Below are positions 54,941 to 64,000 of a DNA stretch of 64,000 bases, piece by piece (the first letter of the stretch is position 1; every line of letters starts with the position of its first letter). Below the pieces are notes generated by a model that saw only the letters and a program-made list of their open reading frames with translations, had not been told where the DNA came from and searched no databases. A program made the position numbers and the translations under genes. The stretch is taken from assembly GCA_913041145.1 (NCBI GenBank), contig CAJWHE010000003.1:1-64000 (forward strand). Direction: 5' to 3'. Source of the DNA: an uncultured Paracoccaceae bacterium (GTDB lineage Bacteria > Pseudomonadota > Alphaproteobacteria > Rhodobacterales > Rhodobacteraceae).

Positions 54941-56170
54941 CTACCCATAAAATTTACTTAACAACATAGAACCATTAGTCCCTCCAAATCCAAAAGAGTT
55001 AGTCATAACAGTATCCAATTTAGCATTCTCTACTAAATTAGTTGCAATTTCTGCTGCCATTAATGCTGGATCTAGGGTGTTAACATTTATTGAAGGCGCT
55101 ATAAAATCATTTTCTAACATCAGCAAACAATAAATTGCCTCGAGTGCTCCAGCCGCACCTTGAGCATGCCCCGTCATAGACTTTGTAGAAGATATTAATG
55201 GTACTGAACCCTGATTAAACACTCTTCTAACTGCTTCCACCTCACCAACATCTCCTACTGGAGTAGAAGTTCCATGGGCATTTATGTAGCTAATTGATCT
55301 TTCTATCGGAAGTGTCCCTAGAGCCAGACGCATTGCCCGCTCTCCACCTTCTCCAGATGGTGCCACCATATCATGGCCATCAGAGGTGGCAGCGAAACCA
55401 GTAATTTCTGCATAAATCTTTGCACCTCGCGCCTTAGCATGCTCTAACTCTTCAAGAACTACCATGCCTCCACCACCCGCTATTACAAACCCATCACGAT
55501 TAGCATCAAAAGCTCTGGAAGCTTTATCTGGTGTATCATTATATTTTGAAGACATAGCCCCCATAGCATCAAAAAGGCACGAAAGGGTCCAATCTAGTTC
55601 TTCTGCACCACCAGCAAACATAACATCTTGTTTGCCCATTTGAATTTGTTCAGAAGCCACCCCAATGCAATGCAATGAAGTAGAGCATGCGGACGTAATT
55701 GAATAATTTATTCCTTTTATTTGAAAGGCAGTTGCGAGATTGGCAGAAACTGTTGATGACATACACTTTGGTACAGCAAAAGGGCCTATTCGTTTCGTGG
55801 ACCCCTTTTCTAATACTGTTTGGTGGGCCGCAAGTATTGAAGAGGTGGATGGCCCTCCAGAGCCAGCAATTAAACCTGTACGATAATTCACGACATCTTT
55901 TGAATCTAACCCAGCATCTTCAATAGCTTGAGTCATTGCAATATGAGCATATGCTGCCCCAGGCCCCATAAATCTTAGAATTCTTTTATCTATTTTCTCT
56001 GATACATCAATCTTTAGATTTCCAGATACTTGACTGCGAAAACCTCTCTCCGACATCTCTTCTGAAAACTCTATACCAGAGATCCCATTCTTAAGTGAAT
56101 TAAGGACTTCCGAAGAAGAGTTACCAATTGGAGAAACAACTCCTAGACCAGTAATAACAACACGACGCAT
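54941..56170 (-). CDS. fabB: 3-oxoacyl-[acyl-carrier-protein] synthase I
   Basis: Condensing enzyme needed for unsaturated fatty acids. The 409-residue thiolase-fold protein has the nucleophile Cys in [12 protein letters not shown] and the two His in [11 protein letters not shown] and [17 protein letters not shown] lies before ATG. It stands between fabA and fabI as in other alphaproteobacteria. Confidence 0.96.
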   Translation of the reverse strand: MRRVVITGLGVVSPIGNSSSEVLNSLKNGISGIEFSEEMSERGFRSQVSGNLKIDVSEKIDKRILRFMGPGAAYAHIAMTQAIEDAGLDSKDVVNYRTGLIAGSGGPSTSSILAAHQTVLEKGSTKRIGPFAVPKCMSSTVSANLATAFQIKGINYSITSACSTSLHCIGVASEQIQMGKQDVMFAGGAEELDWTLSCLFDAMGAMSSKYNDTPDKASRAFDANRDGFVIAGGGGMVVLEELEHAKARGAKIYAEITGFAATSDGHDMVAPSGEGGERAMRLALGTLPIERSISYINAHGTSTPVGDVGEVEAVRRVFNQGSVPLISSTKSMTGHAQGAAGALEAIYCLLMLENDFIAPSINVNTLDPALMAAEIATNLVENAKLDTVMTNSFGFGGTNGSMLLSKFYG

Positions 56171-56184
56171 AGATATCTCCTATT

Positions 56185-56691
56185 TTAGTCAGAAAATAAA
56201 CCGACCTTCATATTTTCGGCAGTATAAATTTCCTGCCCATCTGCGAGCATTCTTCCATTAGCTATGCCCATCTTTAATCTTCGATCTATCACCCTTGTAA
56301 AGTCAACATGATAGGTAACAGTTTGTGTTTCGGGGGTAACCATTCCAGTAAACTTCACTTCACCCACGCCTAAAGCTCTGCCTCGACCTACCATTCCTCT
56401 CCAACCCAGGTTGAAGCCCGTCAACTGCCAAAGAGCATCTAACCCTAGACACCCGGGCATAACTGGGTCGCCTGGAAAGTGGCACTTAAAAAACCAAAGT
56501 GACGGGTCTATATCGTATTCGGCAACTACATGCCCTTTATTATCAACTCCACGATCTGAACTTATATCGACTACTCTGTCCATCATTAGCATTGGTGGCA
56601 TTGGTAGCTGCGGATTTCCGGGACCGAACAGCTCACCCGAAGCACATTTCAAAAGGCCTTCTTTATTAAAACTCACTGGAAAATCTGACAC
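56185..56691 (-). CDS. fabA: 3-hydroxydecanoyl-[acyl-carrier-protein] dehydratase/isomerase
   Basis: FabA makes the cis double bond of unsaturated fatty acids. The 168-residue hot-dog protein has the catalytic His in [13 protein letters not shown] and Asp in [10 protein letters not shown], plus [13 protein letters not shown]. The start is GTG 56691, with AAGGTGGAG just before. First gene of fabA-fabB-fabI, divergent from irr. Confidence 0.96.
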   Translation of the reverse strand: MSDFPVSFNKEGLLKCASGELFGPGNPQLPMPPMLMMDRVVDISSDRGVDNKGHVVAEYDIDPSLWFFKCHFPGDPVMPGCLGLDALWQLTGFNLGWRGMVGRGRALGVGEVKFTGMVTPETQTVTYHVDFTRVIDRRLKMGIANGRMLADGQEIYTAENMKVGLFSD

Positions 56692-56862
56692 TCTACTCCA
56701 CCTTCTATATCTTTTTATTTTGATTTTATGATAGCCTGTAACACTTGCGTCTAGTCTCGTGCAAGGGCTAGCAACACATTCTAAATAATCATTATTGTAT
56801 ATTTATATTAAGAAATATATATAACTGTACTAAGTATTGTAGGATTATTGGAATCTAACTTG
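56692..56862. promoter_or_regulatory. fabA/irr divergent promoter region
   Basis: An AT-rich gap of 171 bases for two divergent promoters. It contains one TTCTAAA (56779-56785), half of the iron-control-element palindrome known for Irr, but no full copy. Confidence 0.35.
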
Positions 56863-57285
56863 ATGGACACAGCAATAGTAAAACAAGAGACTACTTGGCT
56901 CACAGATGCAGGCCTTAGACCCACACGTCAACGCTTAGCTCTTGCTAACTTACTAGTTGGTGATGGACAGCATAGGCATGTTACTGCAGAAATACTGTAT
57001 TCTGCAGTAAAAGAATCTGATGAAAGCGTGTCTTTAGCTACTATCTATAACACATTAAAAGTTTTTTCAGATGCAGGACTAATTAGAGAAATACTAGTAG
57101 ATGGCTCTAAGTCGTATTTTGATACCCGAATTGATGATCATCCTCACTTTTATTGGGAAGATGAGAGTAAACTTACAGATGCCCCCAAAGACCAATTAGA
57201 AATTTCAAGTCTACCAAAAGCACCATCTGGAACTAAAGTTTCAAAGGTTGATGTTGTTATTAGATTAAGAAAAACTAAATTTTAA
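56863..57285 (+). CDS. irr: Iron response regulator Irr (Fur family)
   Basis: A 140-residue Fur-family protein. The winged helix reads LRPTRQRLALANLL and SLATIYNTLKVFSDAGL, and the HPHFYWEDESKL segment matches the histidine-containing heme-responsive region of Irr. No Cys-Pro heme regulatory motif and no cysteine at all are present, as in Rhodobacterales Irr. Irr represses iron-demanding genes when heme is scarce. ATG 56863 fits the family start; a TTG at 56848 is less likely. The irr-fabA divergent pair is conserved in the order. Confidence 0.93.
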   Translation: MDTAIVKQETTWLTDAGLRPTRQRLALANLLVGDGQHRHVTAEILYSAVKESDESVSLATIYNTLKVFSDAGLIREILVDGSKSYFDTRIDDHPHFYWEDESKLTDAPKDQLEISSLPKAPSGTKVSKVDVVIRLRKTKF

Positions 57286-57342
57286 AGCTCTTTCTATGCC
57301 ATGCGTAAATTAATAAAAATAACTTCGTGAAGGCATAAGATC

Positions 57343-58443
57343 ATGCAAATCTATAATCCATTCAAGAAATTTAAAACACCAACAACCGTTTCTGAGGTTT
57401 TCAGTGAAACTGAAGTAGAGTTAGCAAACAGAAACTCTGGTATGCCTTTGGAGAGCTTAGAGTACGACATTACACCAATCGGCCAACATTACCTACTCAC
57501 ACATTTTGATATCCCACACCTAAATAGTGATGAGTATATCATTTCTTTTTCTGGTGACTTCTCAAATCCATATTCACTTAGCTATGATGAAATCAAATCA
57601 CTCCCAGCAGAGACACTACCAGTAACTTTAGAGTGCGCTGGAAATGGTCGGGCCGGTGTTGATCCAAGAAGTTTTTCAATGCCATGGAAGTACGGAGCAG
57701 TTGGGACTTCCGAATGGACAGGGACACAGTTAAGACCTTTATTAAAAGAGGCCTGCGTAAAGTCTGATGTCGTCGAGATCTCATTTACAGGAGCTGATCG
57801 TGGATATGACTCTGGCAAAGCACATAATTTTGCTCGAAGTCTAACCTTAGAACAAATTAAAGAGCTAGACGTGTTGCTTGTTTATCAAATGAACGGCATA
57901 CCCTTGCTCCCTCAGCACGGAGCTCCATTAAGGATCATTGTTCCAGGCTGGTATGGAATGGCTAGTGTAAAATGGTTAACAGACATCAAGGCACTTAAAA
58001 AACCATTTGATGGATATCAACAAATTGGAACATACCGGTTTCGTCAGAGTAGAGAAGAAGTTGGCGAACCCATAACAGAAATGCGGGTAAAATCTCTTAT
58101 GAAACCACCAGGCATACCGGACTGGACCTCCCGTAAAAGATTAGTTTCGCCTGGCTTAATACCGTTGATAGGGCGTGCATGGTCAGGTGGAGGTAAAAAA
58201 ATTATTAAGGTTGAAGTTTTAATTAATAACAAATGGGCTGAAGCTAAGTTAAGCAATCAGCATTCAAAATATTCATGGACAAAATGGATGCTAGATTGGT
58301 CAGCAAAGCCAGGTCACTATATTCTAAGCTGTAGGGCTACAGACGAAACAGGAGACACACAGCCGGTAAACCCTGTCTTTGATGTCGGTGGGTTTGCAAA
58401 TAATTCTATCCAGAAAACAGAAGTATTTGTAAATAATTATTAG
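57343..58443 (+). CDS. Sulfite-oxidase-fold molybdopterin oxidoreductase, substrate uncertain
   Basis: The 366-residue protein has the Mo-pterin domain (LECAGNGR with the Mo-ligand Cys 98; GADRGYDSG; PQHGAPLRIIVPGWYGMASVKWL) and the C-terminal dimerisation domain (GRAWSGGGKKIIKVEV). It lacks a heme domain and a Tat signal, so it is probably cytoplasmic. The region of the sulfite-binding Arg (human Arg160, in FVRNH) reads YLLTH here. This subgroup is widespread but its substrate is not established; calling it sulfite oxidase would go too far. Confidence 0.87.
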   Translation: MQIYNPFKKFKTPTTVSEVFSETEVELANRNSGMPLESLEYDITPIGQHYLLTHFDIPHLNSDEYIISFSGDFSNPYSLSYDEIKSLPAETLPVTLECAGNGRAGVDPRSFSMPWKYGAVGTSEWTGTQLRPLLKEACVKSDVVEISFTGADRGYDSGKAHNFARSLTLEQIKELDVLLVYQMNGIPLLPQHGAPLRIIVPGWYGMASVKWLTDIKALKKPFDGYQQIGTYRFRQSREEVGEPITEMRVKSLMKPPGIPDWTSRKRLVSPGLIPLIGRAWSGGGKKIIKVEVLINNKWAEAKLSNQHSKYSWTKWMLDWSAKPGHYILSCRATDETGDTQPVNPVFDVGGFANNSIQKTEVFVNNY

Positions 58444-58458
58444 TATTTTAAATTATCT

Positions 58459-59247
58459 TCAGACAGATTTAATTAACCCACCATCACAGCGAATTTGACT
58501 TCCTGTTATATAACTTGCAGATTTACTGGCCAAAAAGGTTGCAACAGCAGAGAATTCAGCCACAGTTCCGTAGCGAGCCAAAGGGATTGTAGCCATAGAG
58601 GCCTTTCTAACTTCCTCAAGTGTTGAATTGTTTCGCTTAGCTGCTGCTATATCAATTTCACCGACACGTGCGGTATCAATCCTACCTGGCAATAACATAT
58701 TAACAGTTATGCCTTCCGCAGCTAAATCGTTAGATAGAGACTTAGACCAGCCAACTAATGAAGCTCTTACAAGGTTCGACAATGCTAAGTTAGCAATCGG
58801 TTGAATTAAACCAGAGGACCCTATTGTTATTATTCGACCCCATTTTTGTTCACGCATATGAGGTAATAACTTATCTGTAATTTGTACTACCCTGGTAACC
58901 ATTGCCTCTAGCTGGCCGGGTAATGCAGCAATATCAACATCCACCATTTTCCCAGGGGGTGGCCCACCTGTGTTGTTAACTAATATATCTGCTCCCCCCA
59001 AAAACTTTTGGACTGCGGCGTAAATAAGCGTAACTGATTCCAGTTGATTCAAGTCTACTCTTACGTAATATGCTTTACCCCCATTACGATTATTGATCTT
59101 CTCTATATTTTCTTTTAATTTATCTTCTGATCTTCCAGTTAAAAGGACATTAACACCTTCATCTGCCAATGCTTCTGCAATCCCCAGCCCAAGACCTCTA
59201 CTAGAAGACATTACTAACGCGTTTTTTTTGTCTAATCCCATATCCAT
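58459..59247 (-). CDS. SDR-fold protein lacking the YxxxK motif
   Basis: A 262-residue SDR relative. The cofactor loop reads SSSRGLGLGIAEAL and NNTGGPPPG, and the C-terminus ends with the FabG-like YITGSQIRCDGG. At the catalytic site, where YxxxK is expected, it has SNLVR (Ser 157, Arg 161). A known large subgroup annotated as 3-oxoacyl-ACP reductase shares this. Reductase activity by the normal mechanism is doubtful. ATG 59247 follows GAGGG; longer frames upstream are not coding. Confidence 0.87.
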   Translation of the reverse strand: MDMGLDKKNALVMSSSRGLGLGIAEALADEGVNVLLTGRSEDKLKENIEKINNRNGGKAYYVRVDLNQLESVTLIYAAVQKFLGGADILVNNTGGPPPGKMVDVDIAALPGQLEAMVTRVVQITDKLLPHMREQKWGRIITIGSSGLIQPIANLALSNLVRASLVGWSKSLSNDLAAEGITVNMLLPGRIDTARVGEIDIAAAKRNNSTLEEVRKASMATIPLARYGTVAEFSAVATFLASKSASYITGSQIRCDGGLIKSV

Positions 59248-59375
59248 TGAACAGTCCCTCATTATTATAAAGTTTATACTAGCTAATGGCCTGATAGCGT
59301 TGTTAGCGTTAACGCACAACAATACAATTAACTGTAAATAAGATTTTAATCTTATTTTCTAGAACATGAAACTTA

Positions 59376-60986
59376 CTAAAGTTGATTAAACTTCACATCT
59401 CGACCGGGAGCCGCTGCAAGCAATTCTTTAGTATATGGATGTTGAGGGTTATTATAAACATCAGTAGTTTTTCCCTGTTCAACCACCTTACCATGTTGCA
59501 TTACTACTACTCTGTCGCAAACTTGTGCTGCAACACGTAAATCATGAGTGATAAATAGCATTGCCATGCCAAAACGCTGTCTAATATCAAGAAATAAATC
59601 TAAAACTTGCCTTTGAACAGACACATCAAGAGCTGATACTGCCTCATCAGCTACTATAAGTTTTGGTTCCATTACAACTGCCCGAGCTATACAAATACGT
59701 TGCCGTTGACCTCCCGAAAATTGATGTGGAAACCTCCCCATTGCATCAGGCGAAATACCAACAATTTCTAGAACCTCGCGTGCCTTAGCAACGGCCTCAG
59801 TCCTCCCCATACCAAAGTTCATTGGACCCTCTATAAGGGATTGCTCAATTGTCCTTCTTGGATTCAAGGAGCGATAAGGGTCTTGGAATACAATTTGAAA
59901 TTCGTTCCTTTGGGGCCTTAAATGACTTCTAGAAAGGGTAGAAATATCTTTTCCATTAATCATTATACCCCCGTCTGTGGGATCAATTAGTCTAACAAGA
60001 CATCTAGCTAATGTGGATTTCCCAGAACCAGACTCTCCAACGATTCCAACTAGCTCTCCACCATGGAGGTCTAAGGAAACGTCCTGAACGGCTTTTACCG
60101 TTCTGCCTCTACCAAATATACCTAAACTTCCGTAAGTTTTATGTACTGATGACATCTGAACAACTTTTGTATCTTGGACATTTTCCATAGATCTATCTGG
60201 TGGATCTAGAGACGGCACAGAATTAATTAACATCTGCGTATAAGGGTGTTCAGGAGAATGAAGGATTTTGTCTCGGCTTCCCTCTTCAACAACAAGGCCA
60301 TTTTGCATAACGACTACCCTGTCAGCAATATCAGCTACCACACCAAAATCATGCGTAATAAATAGAACACCCATTCCCTTAATTCGCTGAATTTCCTTCA
60401 CTAATGCTAAAACTTCAGCCTGTGTAGTCACGTCCAAAGCAGTAGTTGGCTCATCAGCTATTAGAAGGTTTGGTTCAAGAACAAGTGCCATTGCAATCAT
60501 AATTCGCTGACGCTGCCCCCCTGAAAGCTGGTGCGGATAGGTATTAAATATTTTTGATGGATCAGGTAATTTTACTGCATCCATTGCTTCGAGTATAATT
60601 TTTTTTCGTTCTTGTTCGTTATGCTTCGTATGGATAGTGAGAAGCTCTTCTATTTGCTTTCCTACCTTCATAACTGGGTTCAAGGCTGTCATAGGCTCTT
60701 GAAAAATCATCCCTATCCGGCTACCTCGAAACTTTCTCATTTCGGCGTTATCTTTAGTTAAAAGATCTTCACCTTCTAGTAAGATTTTTCCAGCTGTAGG
60801 GGTCAATTCTTTACGGGGTATAAGTCCCATAATCGTAAATGCAGTAACAGACTTACCCGAACCAGATTCTCCAACAACACAAACAATTTCACCTTTATCA
60901 ACGTTAAGACTAACATCCTCTATGGCGAACTCTCTGTCTGCTCCCTTTGGAAGTTTCACTGTTAGGTTTTCAATCTTTAAGACCAT
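59376..60986 (-). CDS. Dipeptide/oligopeptide ABC transporter, fused ATP-binding subunits
   Basis: A 536-residue fusion of DppD-like and DppF-like ATPases. Half one has Walker A GESGSGKSVTAF near residue 40, LSGGQRQRIMIAMAL and DEPTTALD; half two has GESGSGKSTLAR near residue 316, FSGGQRQRICIARAV and DEAVSALD. Both keep the oligopeptide-type C-terminal extension (HPYTQMLINSVP, HPYTKELLAAAPG). It powers the DppB-DppC permease encoded just upstream. GsiA-type fusions are similar. Confidence 0.95.
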   Translation of the reverse strand: MVLKIENLTVKLPKGADREFAIEDVSLNVDKGEIVCVVGESGSGKSVTAFTIMGLIPRKELTPTAGKILLEGEDLLTKDNAEMRKFRGSRIGMIFQEPMTALNPVMKVGKQIEELLTIHTKHNEQERKKIILEAMDAVKLPDPSKIFNTYPHQLSGGQRQRIMIAMALVLEPNLLIADEPTTALDVTTQAEVLALVKEIQRIKGMGVLFITHDFGVVADIADRVVVMQNGLVVEEGSRDKILHSPEHPYTQMLINSVPSLDPPDRSMENVQDTKVVQMSSVHKTYGSLGIFGRGRTVKAVQDVSLDLHGGELVGIVGESGSGKSTLARCLVRLIDPTDGGIMINGKDISTLSRSHLRPQRNEFQIVFQDPYRSLNPRRTIEQSLIEGPMNFGMGRTEAVAKAREVLEIVGISPDAMGRFPHQFSGGQRQRICIARAVVMEPKLIVADEAVSALDVSVQRQVLDLFLDIRQRFGMAMLFITHDLRVAAQVCDRVVVMQHGKVVEQGKTTDVYNNPQHPYTKELLAAAPGRDVKFNQL

Positions 60987-61020
60987 CTTATATAGCTTTC
61001 TTTACGGTGTTATTAGTCGT

Positions 61021-61884
61021 TTACATCTTCTTCGCAATTCGCGGATCTAACGTATCTCTCAGACCATCTCCTACAATATTCACAGACATAACTGTCACAC
61101 CTAACGCCACTCCAGGGAAAAATATTATCCAAGGGCAGAGTTGGAAATAAGTTCTTCCCTCAGACATTATGTTACCCCAACTAGGAATTTCTGGTGGAAT
61201 ACCAGCTCCAAGGAAACCCAATATACTTTCCGTTAACATTGCAGACGCACACACATATGTAGCCTGAACAATTAAGGGGGCAATTGTGTTTGGTAGAATA
61301 TGTCTTATCATAATACTAGGGAGCTTTGTTCCTGCAGCTATTGCTGCCTCCACATAAGCTTCCTCTCGAACGGTAAGCACAACAGAGCGAACTAAACGAA
61401 CTACCCTTGGTATTTCTGGAATAGTAATAGCTACGATCACTGTGAATAATGTGGCACCTGTTAGAGATATTAGTGCTATAGCAAGAAGAATACCAGGTAT
61501 CGCCATAAGGCCATCCATAACTCTCATTATGATTGCATCAAGTACCCGTATATAACCAGCCAAAAGGCCCAACACTAAACCAAAACCTACTGCAACCACG
61601 GCAACAGCCACGCCCACTGAAAGTGATATCCTGCCACCCCAAATAGATCTTGCAAATATATCTCTACCCAAAGGATCTGTTCCAAACCACATGTCAGCAC
61701 TGGGTGGTTTAATTCTTATCATAGGGTTTATTGAGGTAGGACTTTCTGTAAATATTGGCCCAAATAATGCGATCAAGGTTAACACAGCTAAGATAACTAA
61801 ACCTGTCATTAACCCCTTGTTTCCATATATTATTTTGAAGATACTAGGATCTTCTTTTAATGTAAGTGCTGATGTATCTGCCAT
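61021..61884 (-). CDS. dppC: Dpp/Opp-type ABC transporter permease (DppC)
   Basis: The 287-residue permease has an N-terminal membrane segment, the OppC-like FGTDPLGRDIFARSIWGGRISL and the EAA loop VEAAIAAGTKLPSIMIRHILPN. Six membrane segments are expected. Its ATG overlaps the stop of dppB as TAATG, showing coupled translation. Confidence 0.95.
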   Translation of the reverse strand: MADTSALTLKEDPSIFKIIYGNKGLMTGLVILAVLTLIALFGPIFTESPTSINPMIRIKPPSADMWFGTDPLGRDIFARSIWGGRISLSVGVAVAVVAVGFGLVLGLLAGYIRVLDAIIMRVMDGLMAIPGILLAIALISLTGATLFTVIVAITIPEIPRVVRLVRSVVLTVREEAYVEAAIAAGTKLPSIMIRHILPNTIAPLIVQATYVCASAMLTESILGFLGAGIPPEIPSWGNIMSEGRTYFQLCPWIIFFPGVALGVTVMSVNIVGDGLRDTLDPRIAKKM

Positions 61885-62825
61885 TAGTATCTTATCCTTG
61901 GGTCTATAAGTGTATAACTTAGATCGATTAATAAATTGATAAAAATGTATATGAAACTAAAGAATAGAATTAAGCCTTGGATCACACCATAATCGCGAGA
62001 TAGGACTGCATCCAGCACTAAGCGCCCAAGCCCTGGTATGTTATAAACACTTTCTGTTACAACCACCCCACCAATCATGAGAGCAATACTTATTCCAAGA
62101 ACTGTTACTATCGGAACTGCCGCATTTGGTAATGCGTGTCTCAGTAAAATCTTGAATTCACTTTGACCCTTTGCACGGGCAGTTCTGACATAATCTTCAT
62201 TAAGAACCTCCACAACTGAAGCTCGCGTCATTCGCGATATCAGAGCAATATATATAACACTTAGAGTGACAGCGGGCATTGTTATGTGTTTTACAAACTG
62301 TAAAAAACTGTCGTCAAAGGGACTTCGGTATCCCTGAACCGGCAACCATCGTAATTCCATAGCAAAAATATAAACTAGGATATATCCAAGTACAAAAACA
62401 GGTATTGAAAACCCTGCCACTGAAAAAACCATAACAAATTTATCAACCCAACTACCAGCTTTATAAGCTGCCAACGTACCTAAGGGGACAGCCACTAAAA
62501 TGGTAAGAATTATTGTTGTTGCCGCCAATAACAGGGTCGGCTCTAGTCTTTGTGATATTAACTTTGTTACTTGCATATTAGAGTGGTATGATTTTCCAAG
62601 ATCACCAGAAGCAAGTTGCACAAACCATTTACCCATTTGAACAGGTATAGGATCTGCAAGCCCAAGTTTAATCCGAATCTCCTGAATATCTTCGGCCGTG
62701 GCGTAATCTCCAGCGATAACTGACGCCGGGTCTCCAGGACCCAAACGAATTATACAAAAAACGAATAATGCTACTACAACCATCACTGGGATTGTGGCAA
62801 GGATTCGCTTTATAACGTAAAACAT
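61884..62825 (-). CDS. dppB: Dpp/Opp-type ABC transporter permease (DppB)
   Basis: The 313-residue permease starts MFYVIKRILATIPVMVVVALFVFCIIRLGPGDPA, has the EAA loop DYVRTARAKGQSEFKILLRHALPNA, and VVTESVYNIPGLGRL near the end. About six membrane segments. It follows the substrate-binding protein after an 85-base gap holding a strong hairpin. Confidence 0.95.
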   Translation of the reverse strand: MFYVIKRILATIPVMVVVALFVFCIIRLGPGDPASVIAGDYATAEDIQEIRIKLGLADPIPVQMGKWFVQLASGDLGKSYHSNMQVTKLISQRLEPTLLLAATTIILTILVAVPLGTLAAYKAGSWVDKFVMVFSVAGFSIPVFVLGYILVYIFAMELRWLPVQGYRSPFDDSFLQFVKHITMPAVTLSVIYIALISRMTRASVVEVLNEDYVRTARAKGQSEFKILLRHALPNAAVPIVTVLGISIALMIGGVVVTESVYNIPGLGRLVLDAVLSRDYGVIQGLILFFSFIYIFINLLIDLSYTLIDPRIRY

Positions 62826-62867
62826 TAGTTATCTCCGACTATTATGAATGTTTCTAATTTTTAGATA

Positions 62868-62895
62868 GCTGATCGCCCAAATACGGGCGACCAGC
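62868..62895 (-). other. Hairpin between the binding-protein and dppB genes
   Basis: gctgatcgccc (62868-62878) pairs with gggcgaccagc (62885-62895), 11 pairs with one G-U and a six-base loop. On the minus strand no T tract follows. Such hairpins in SBP-permease gaps stabilise the upstream mRNA and lower permease expression. The stem is GC-rich against an AT-rich background. Confidence 0.65.
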
Positions 62896-62909
62896 GTTTT
62901 TTAGAAGTC

Positions 62910-64000
62910 TTATTTAGAGATGTTCCAGAAGAACTGTACTGGAGACTTAATAAGACCTTTCACGTTGTTACGATATGCAACAGGTGAAAAGAACTGACCT
63001 AAGTGACCAGAGAACGCATTTGTCCAAGCTTGATTTTGAACAATAGACGATAGCTCTTGTTGCTCTGCCAAAGAACCCGCAACGAAGAATTTAGTCCGCG
63101 CAGCTTCAGATACTGGATCTGTCGGCCAACCGAACCAACCAGCGTCAGGGTTTCCTGAAAACGCGATAGAAGTTGGGTTCATAATGTCAGCACCAATCCA
63201 CCAAGTGTGGAAAATATTCCATCCACCTTCAGATACTGGATCTCTTTTTGCTCTACGAGAAGTAAGTGTTGACCAGTCCATAGCTTGTACTTCAACTGTA
63301 AATCCAGCTTCTCTAAGCTTTTGCGCTGTAACCAATGAGAAGTTCGAAAGAACTGGAATATCAGTTGGCTGCATGATTATTACTGGAGTACCATCATAAC
63401 CTGCTGCTGTAAGCGCTGCTTTTGCTTTACCAGTGTCTGCAACCTGAATGATGTCATTTGCTATGTCAGATGCCATGGGCGTACCACATGGGAAGACTGA
63501 GTAACAAGTTGACCAGTAGGCTTGATCACCAACTGCAGCTGCCAAGTAATCTTCTTGTTTAACAGCCATCAAAGCAGCACGTCTGATTTCAACGTTATCA
63601 AATGGAGGTAGAACATGGTTGAACCTTAAGAAACCGATATTTCCTAGTGGATCATTAACCTCTACTGTTATATCAGGGTTAGCTGACATAAGTGGCGCAA
63701 GGTCATTTGCTGGAGACTCAAAAAAGTCAACTTCACCAGTTTGTAAAGCGTTCATAGCTGTCATTTGGTCTGGGAAGTATGTCCAGATAACTTTATCAAC
63801 AAGTGCTAACTTACCACCAGCGGCAGCTGATGCTGGCTCACTACGTGGGTTATAACCCTCAAATTTCGTGTACTCAACTGTGCTACCAGGCACCCAATCA
63901 TCTTTACTAAACATGAAAGGTCCAGATCCTGTGAAGTCAGTGATCTGCTCGAAAGCATCTGTCGCAGCGACTGAAGCTGGCATCATGAATGGAACATTAG
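62910..64000 (-). CDS. ABC transporter substrate-binding protein, family 5 (DppA-like), partial
   Basis: C-terminal part of an extracellular solute-binding protein 5. The frame runs unbroken past the ATG at 63986 to the right edge (reading NVPFMMPASVA), so the true start and signal peptide lie beyond the window. FTGSGPFMFSKDDW, MNALQTGEVDFFESP, GNIGFLRFNHVLPPFDNVEIRRA and the C-terminal FFSPVAYRNNVKGL are family features. It feeds the DppB-DppC-ATPase system downstream. The ligand could be a peptide or another small nutrient. Confidence 0.93.
   Translation of the reverse strand, partial: NVPFMMPASVAATDAFEQITDFTGSGPFMFSKDDWVPGSTVEYTKFEGYNPRSEPASAAAGGKLALVDKVIWTYFPDQMTAMNALQTGEVDFFESPANDLAPLMSANPDITVEVNDPLGNIGFLRFNHVLPPFDNVEIRRAALMAVKQEDYLAAAVGDQAYWSTCYSVFPCGTPMASDIANDIIQVADTGKAKAALTAAGYDGTPVIIMQPTDIPVLSNFSLVTAQKLREAGFTVEVQAMDWSTLTSRRAKRDPVSEGGWNIFHTWWIGADIMNPTSIAFSGNPDAGWFGWPTDPVSEAARTKFFVAGSLAEQQELSSIVQNQAWTNAFSGHLGQFFSPVAYRNNVKGLIKSPVQFFWNISK

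Noticed and set aside
56779-56785. Irr iron-control element upstream of irr
   Set aside because: Only one half-site TTCTAAA is seen, without the opposing half at the right distance.
1-64000. CRISPR arrays, insertion sequences, prophage or toxin-antitoxin genes
   Set aside because: I looked for regularly spaced repeats, terminal inverted repeats, transposase or integrase motifs and small paired ORFs and found none that hold up.

Overview
The window is a chromosome segment of a low-GC, marine-type alphaproteobacterium, most probably a member of Rhodobacterales. Four things point there: the blocks rpsP-rimM-trmD-rplS-rpmE, cmk-rpsA-ihfB-lapA-trpF-trpB and fabI-fabB-fabA divergent from irr; long N-terminal TrmD extension and zinc-free L31; a SAM/SAH-type riboswitch in front of metK, a class known mainly from this order; and tight packing, with convergent genes that touch or overlap. 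No insertion sequence, phage gene, integrase or CRISPR array is visible. One tRNA gene, tRNA-Ser(GCU), is present.

Layout. 1-2460: ribosome and tRNA maturation operon, including a 48-residue membrane microprotein coupled to rimM, closed by a terminator. 2.5-6.1 kb: GST, two SDRs, a stand-alone Lrp/AsnC effector domain and a GhrA-type reductase. 6.2-12.3 kb: accessory catabolic cluster (gamma-glutamyltransferase homologue, GntR regulator, RraA-like protein, three-part TRAP transporter). 12.5-17.0 kb: MFS transporter and a kynurenine (tryptophan degradation) cluster. 17.0-21.3 kb: a gene-free 465-base stretch beside tRNA-Ser, a DMT transporter, CoA-transferase with a crotonase homologue, and an amidotransferase. 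21.3-29.7 kb: ychF, trpA, a hydroxy-acid oxidase, a secreted protein of unknown role, rplY-pth, DUF2237, trpB-trpF, lapA, ihfB. 29.9-41.2 kb: core block rpsA, cmk, aroA, trmB, riboswitch-metK, lnt, corC, ybeY, phoH, miaB. 41.4-47.7 kb: second hydroxy-acid oxidase, DUF1285, polA, zinc-finger protein, HIT protein, adenosine-kinase-like PfkB. 48-54.1 kb: enolase-superfamily protein, zinc alcohol dehydrogenase, pobA-pcaD, PLP lyase, haloacid dehalogenase. 54.1-57.3 kb: fabI, fabB, fabA and irr. 57.3-64 kb: sulfite-oxidase-fold protein, atypical SDR, and a Dpp/Opp-type ABC transporter whose binding protein runs off the right edge.

The core genes are ordinary. The points that merit attention are the SAM/SAH riboswitch with its variant loop; the rpsP-rimM gap, where two mutually exclusive RNA stems overlap the ribosome site of a short coupled ORF; and several accessory enzymes that keep a family fold but lack residues the family normally uses (GGT homologue without its substrate-binding Arg, RraA homologue without its Arg, crotonase without either catalytic Glu, SDR without YxxxK, sulfite-oxidase fold without its sulfite-binding Arg, enolase-superfamily protein without the first metal Asp). 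I did not find a clearly new multi-gene defence or mobile system. All calls come from reading the sequence and recalled family knowledge; no database search was run.
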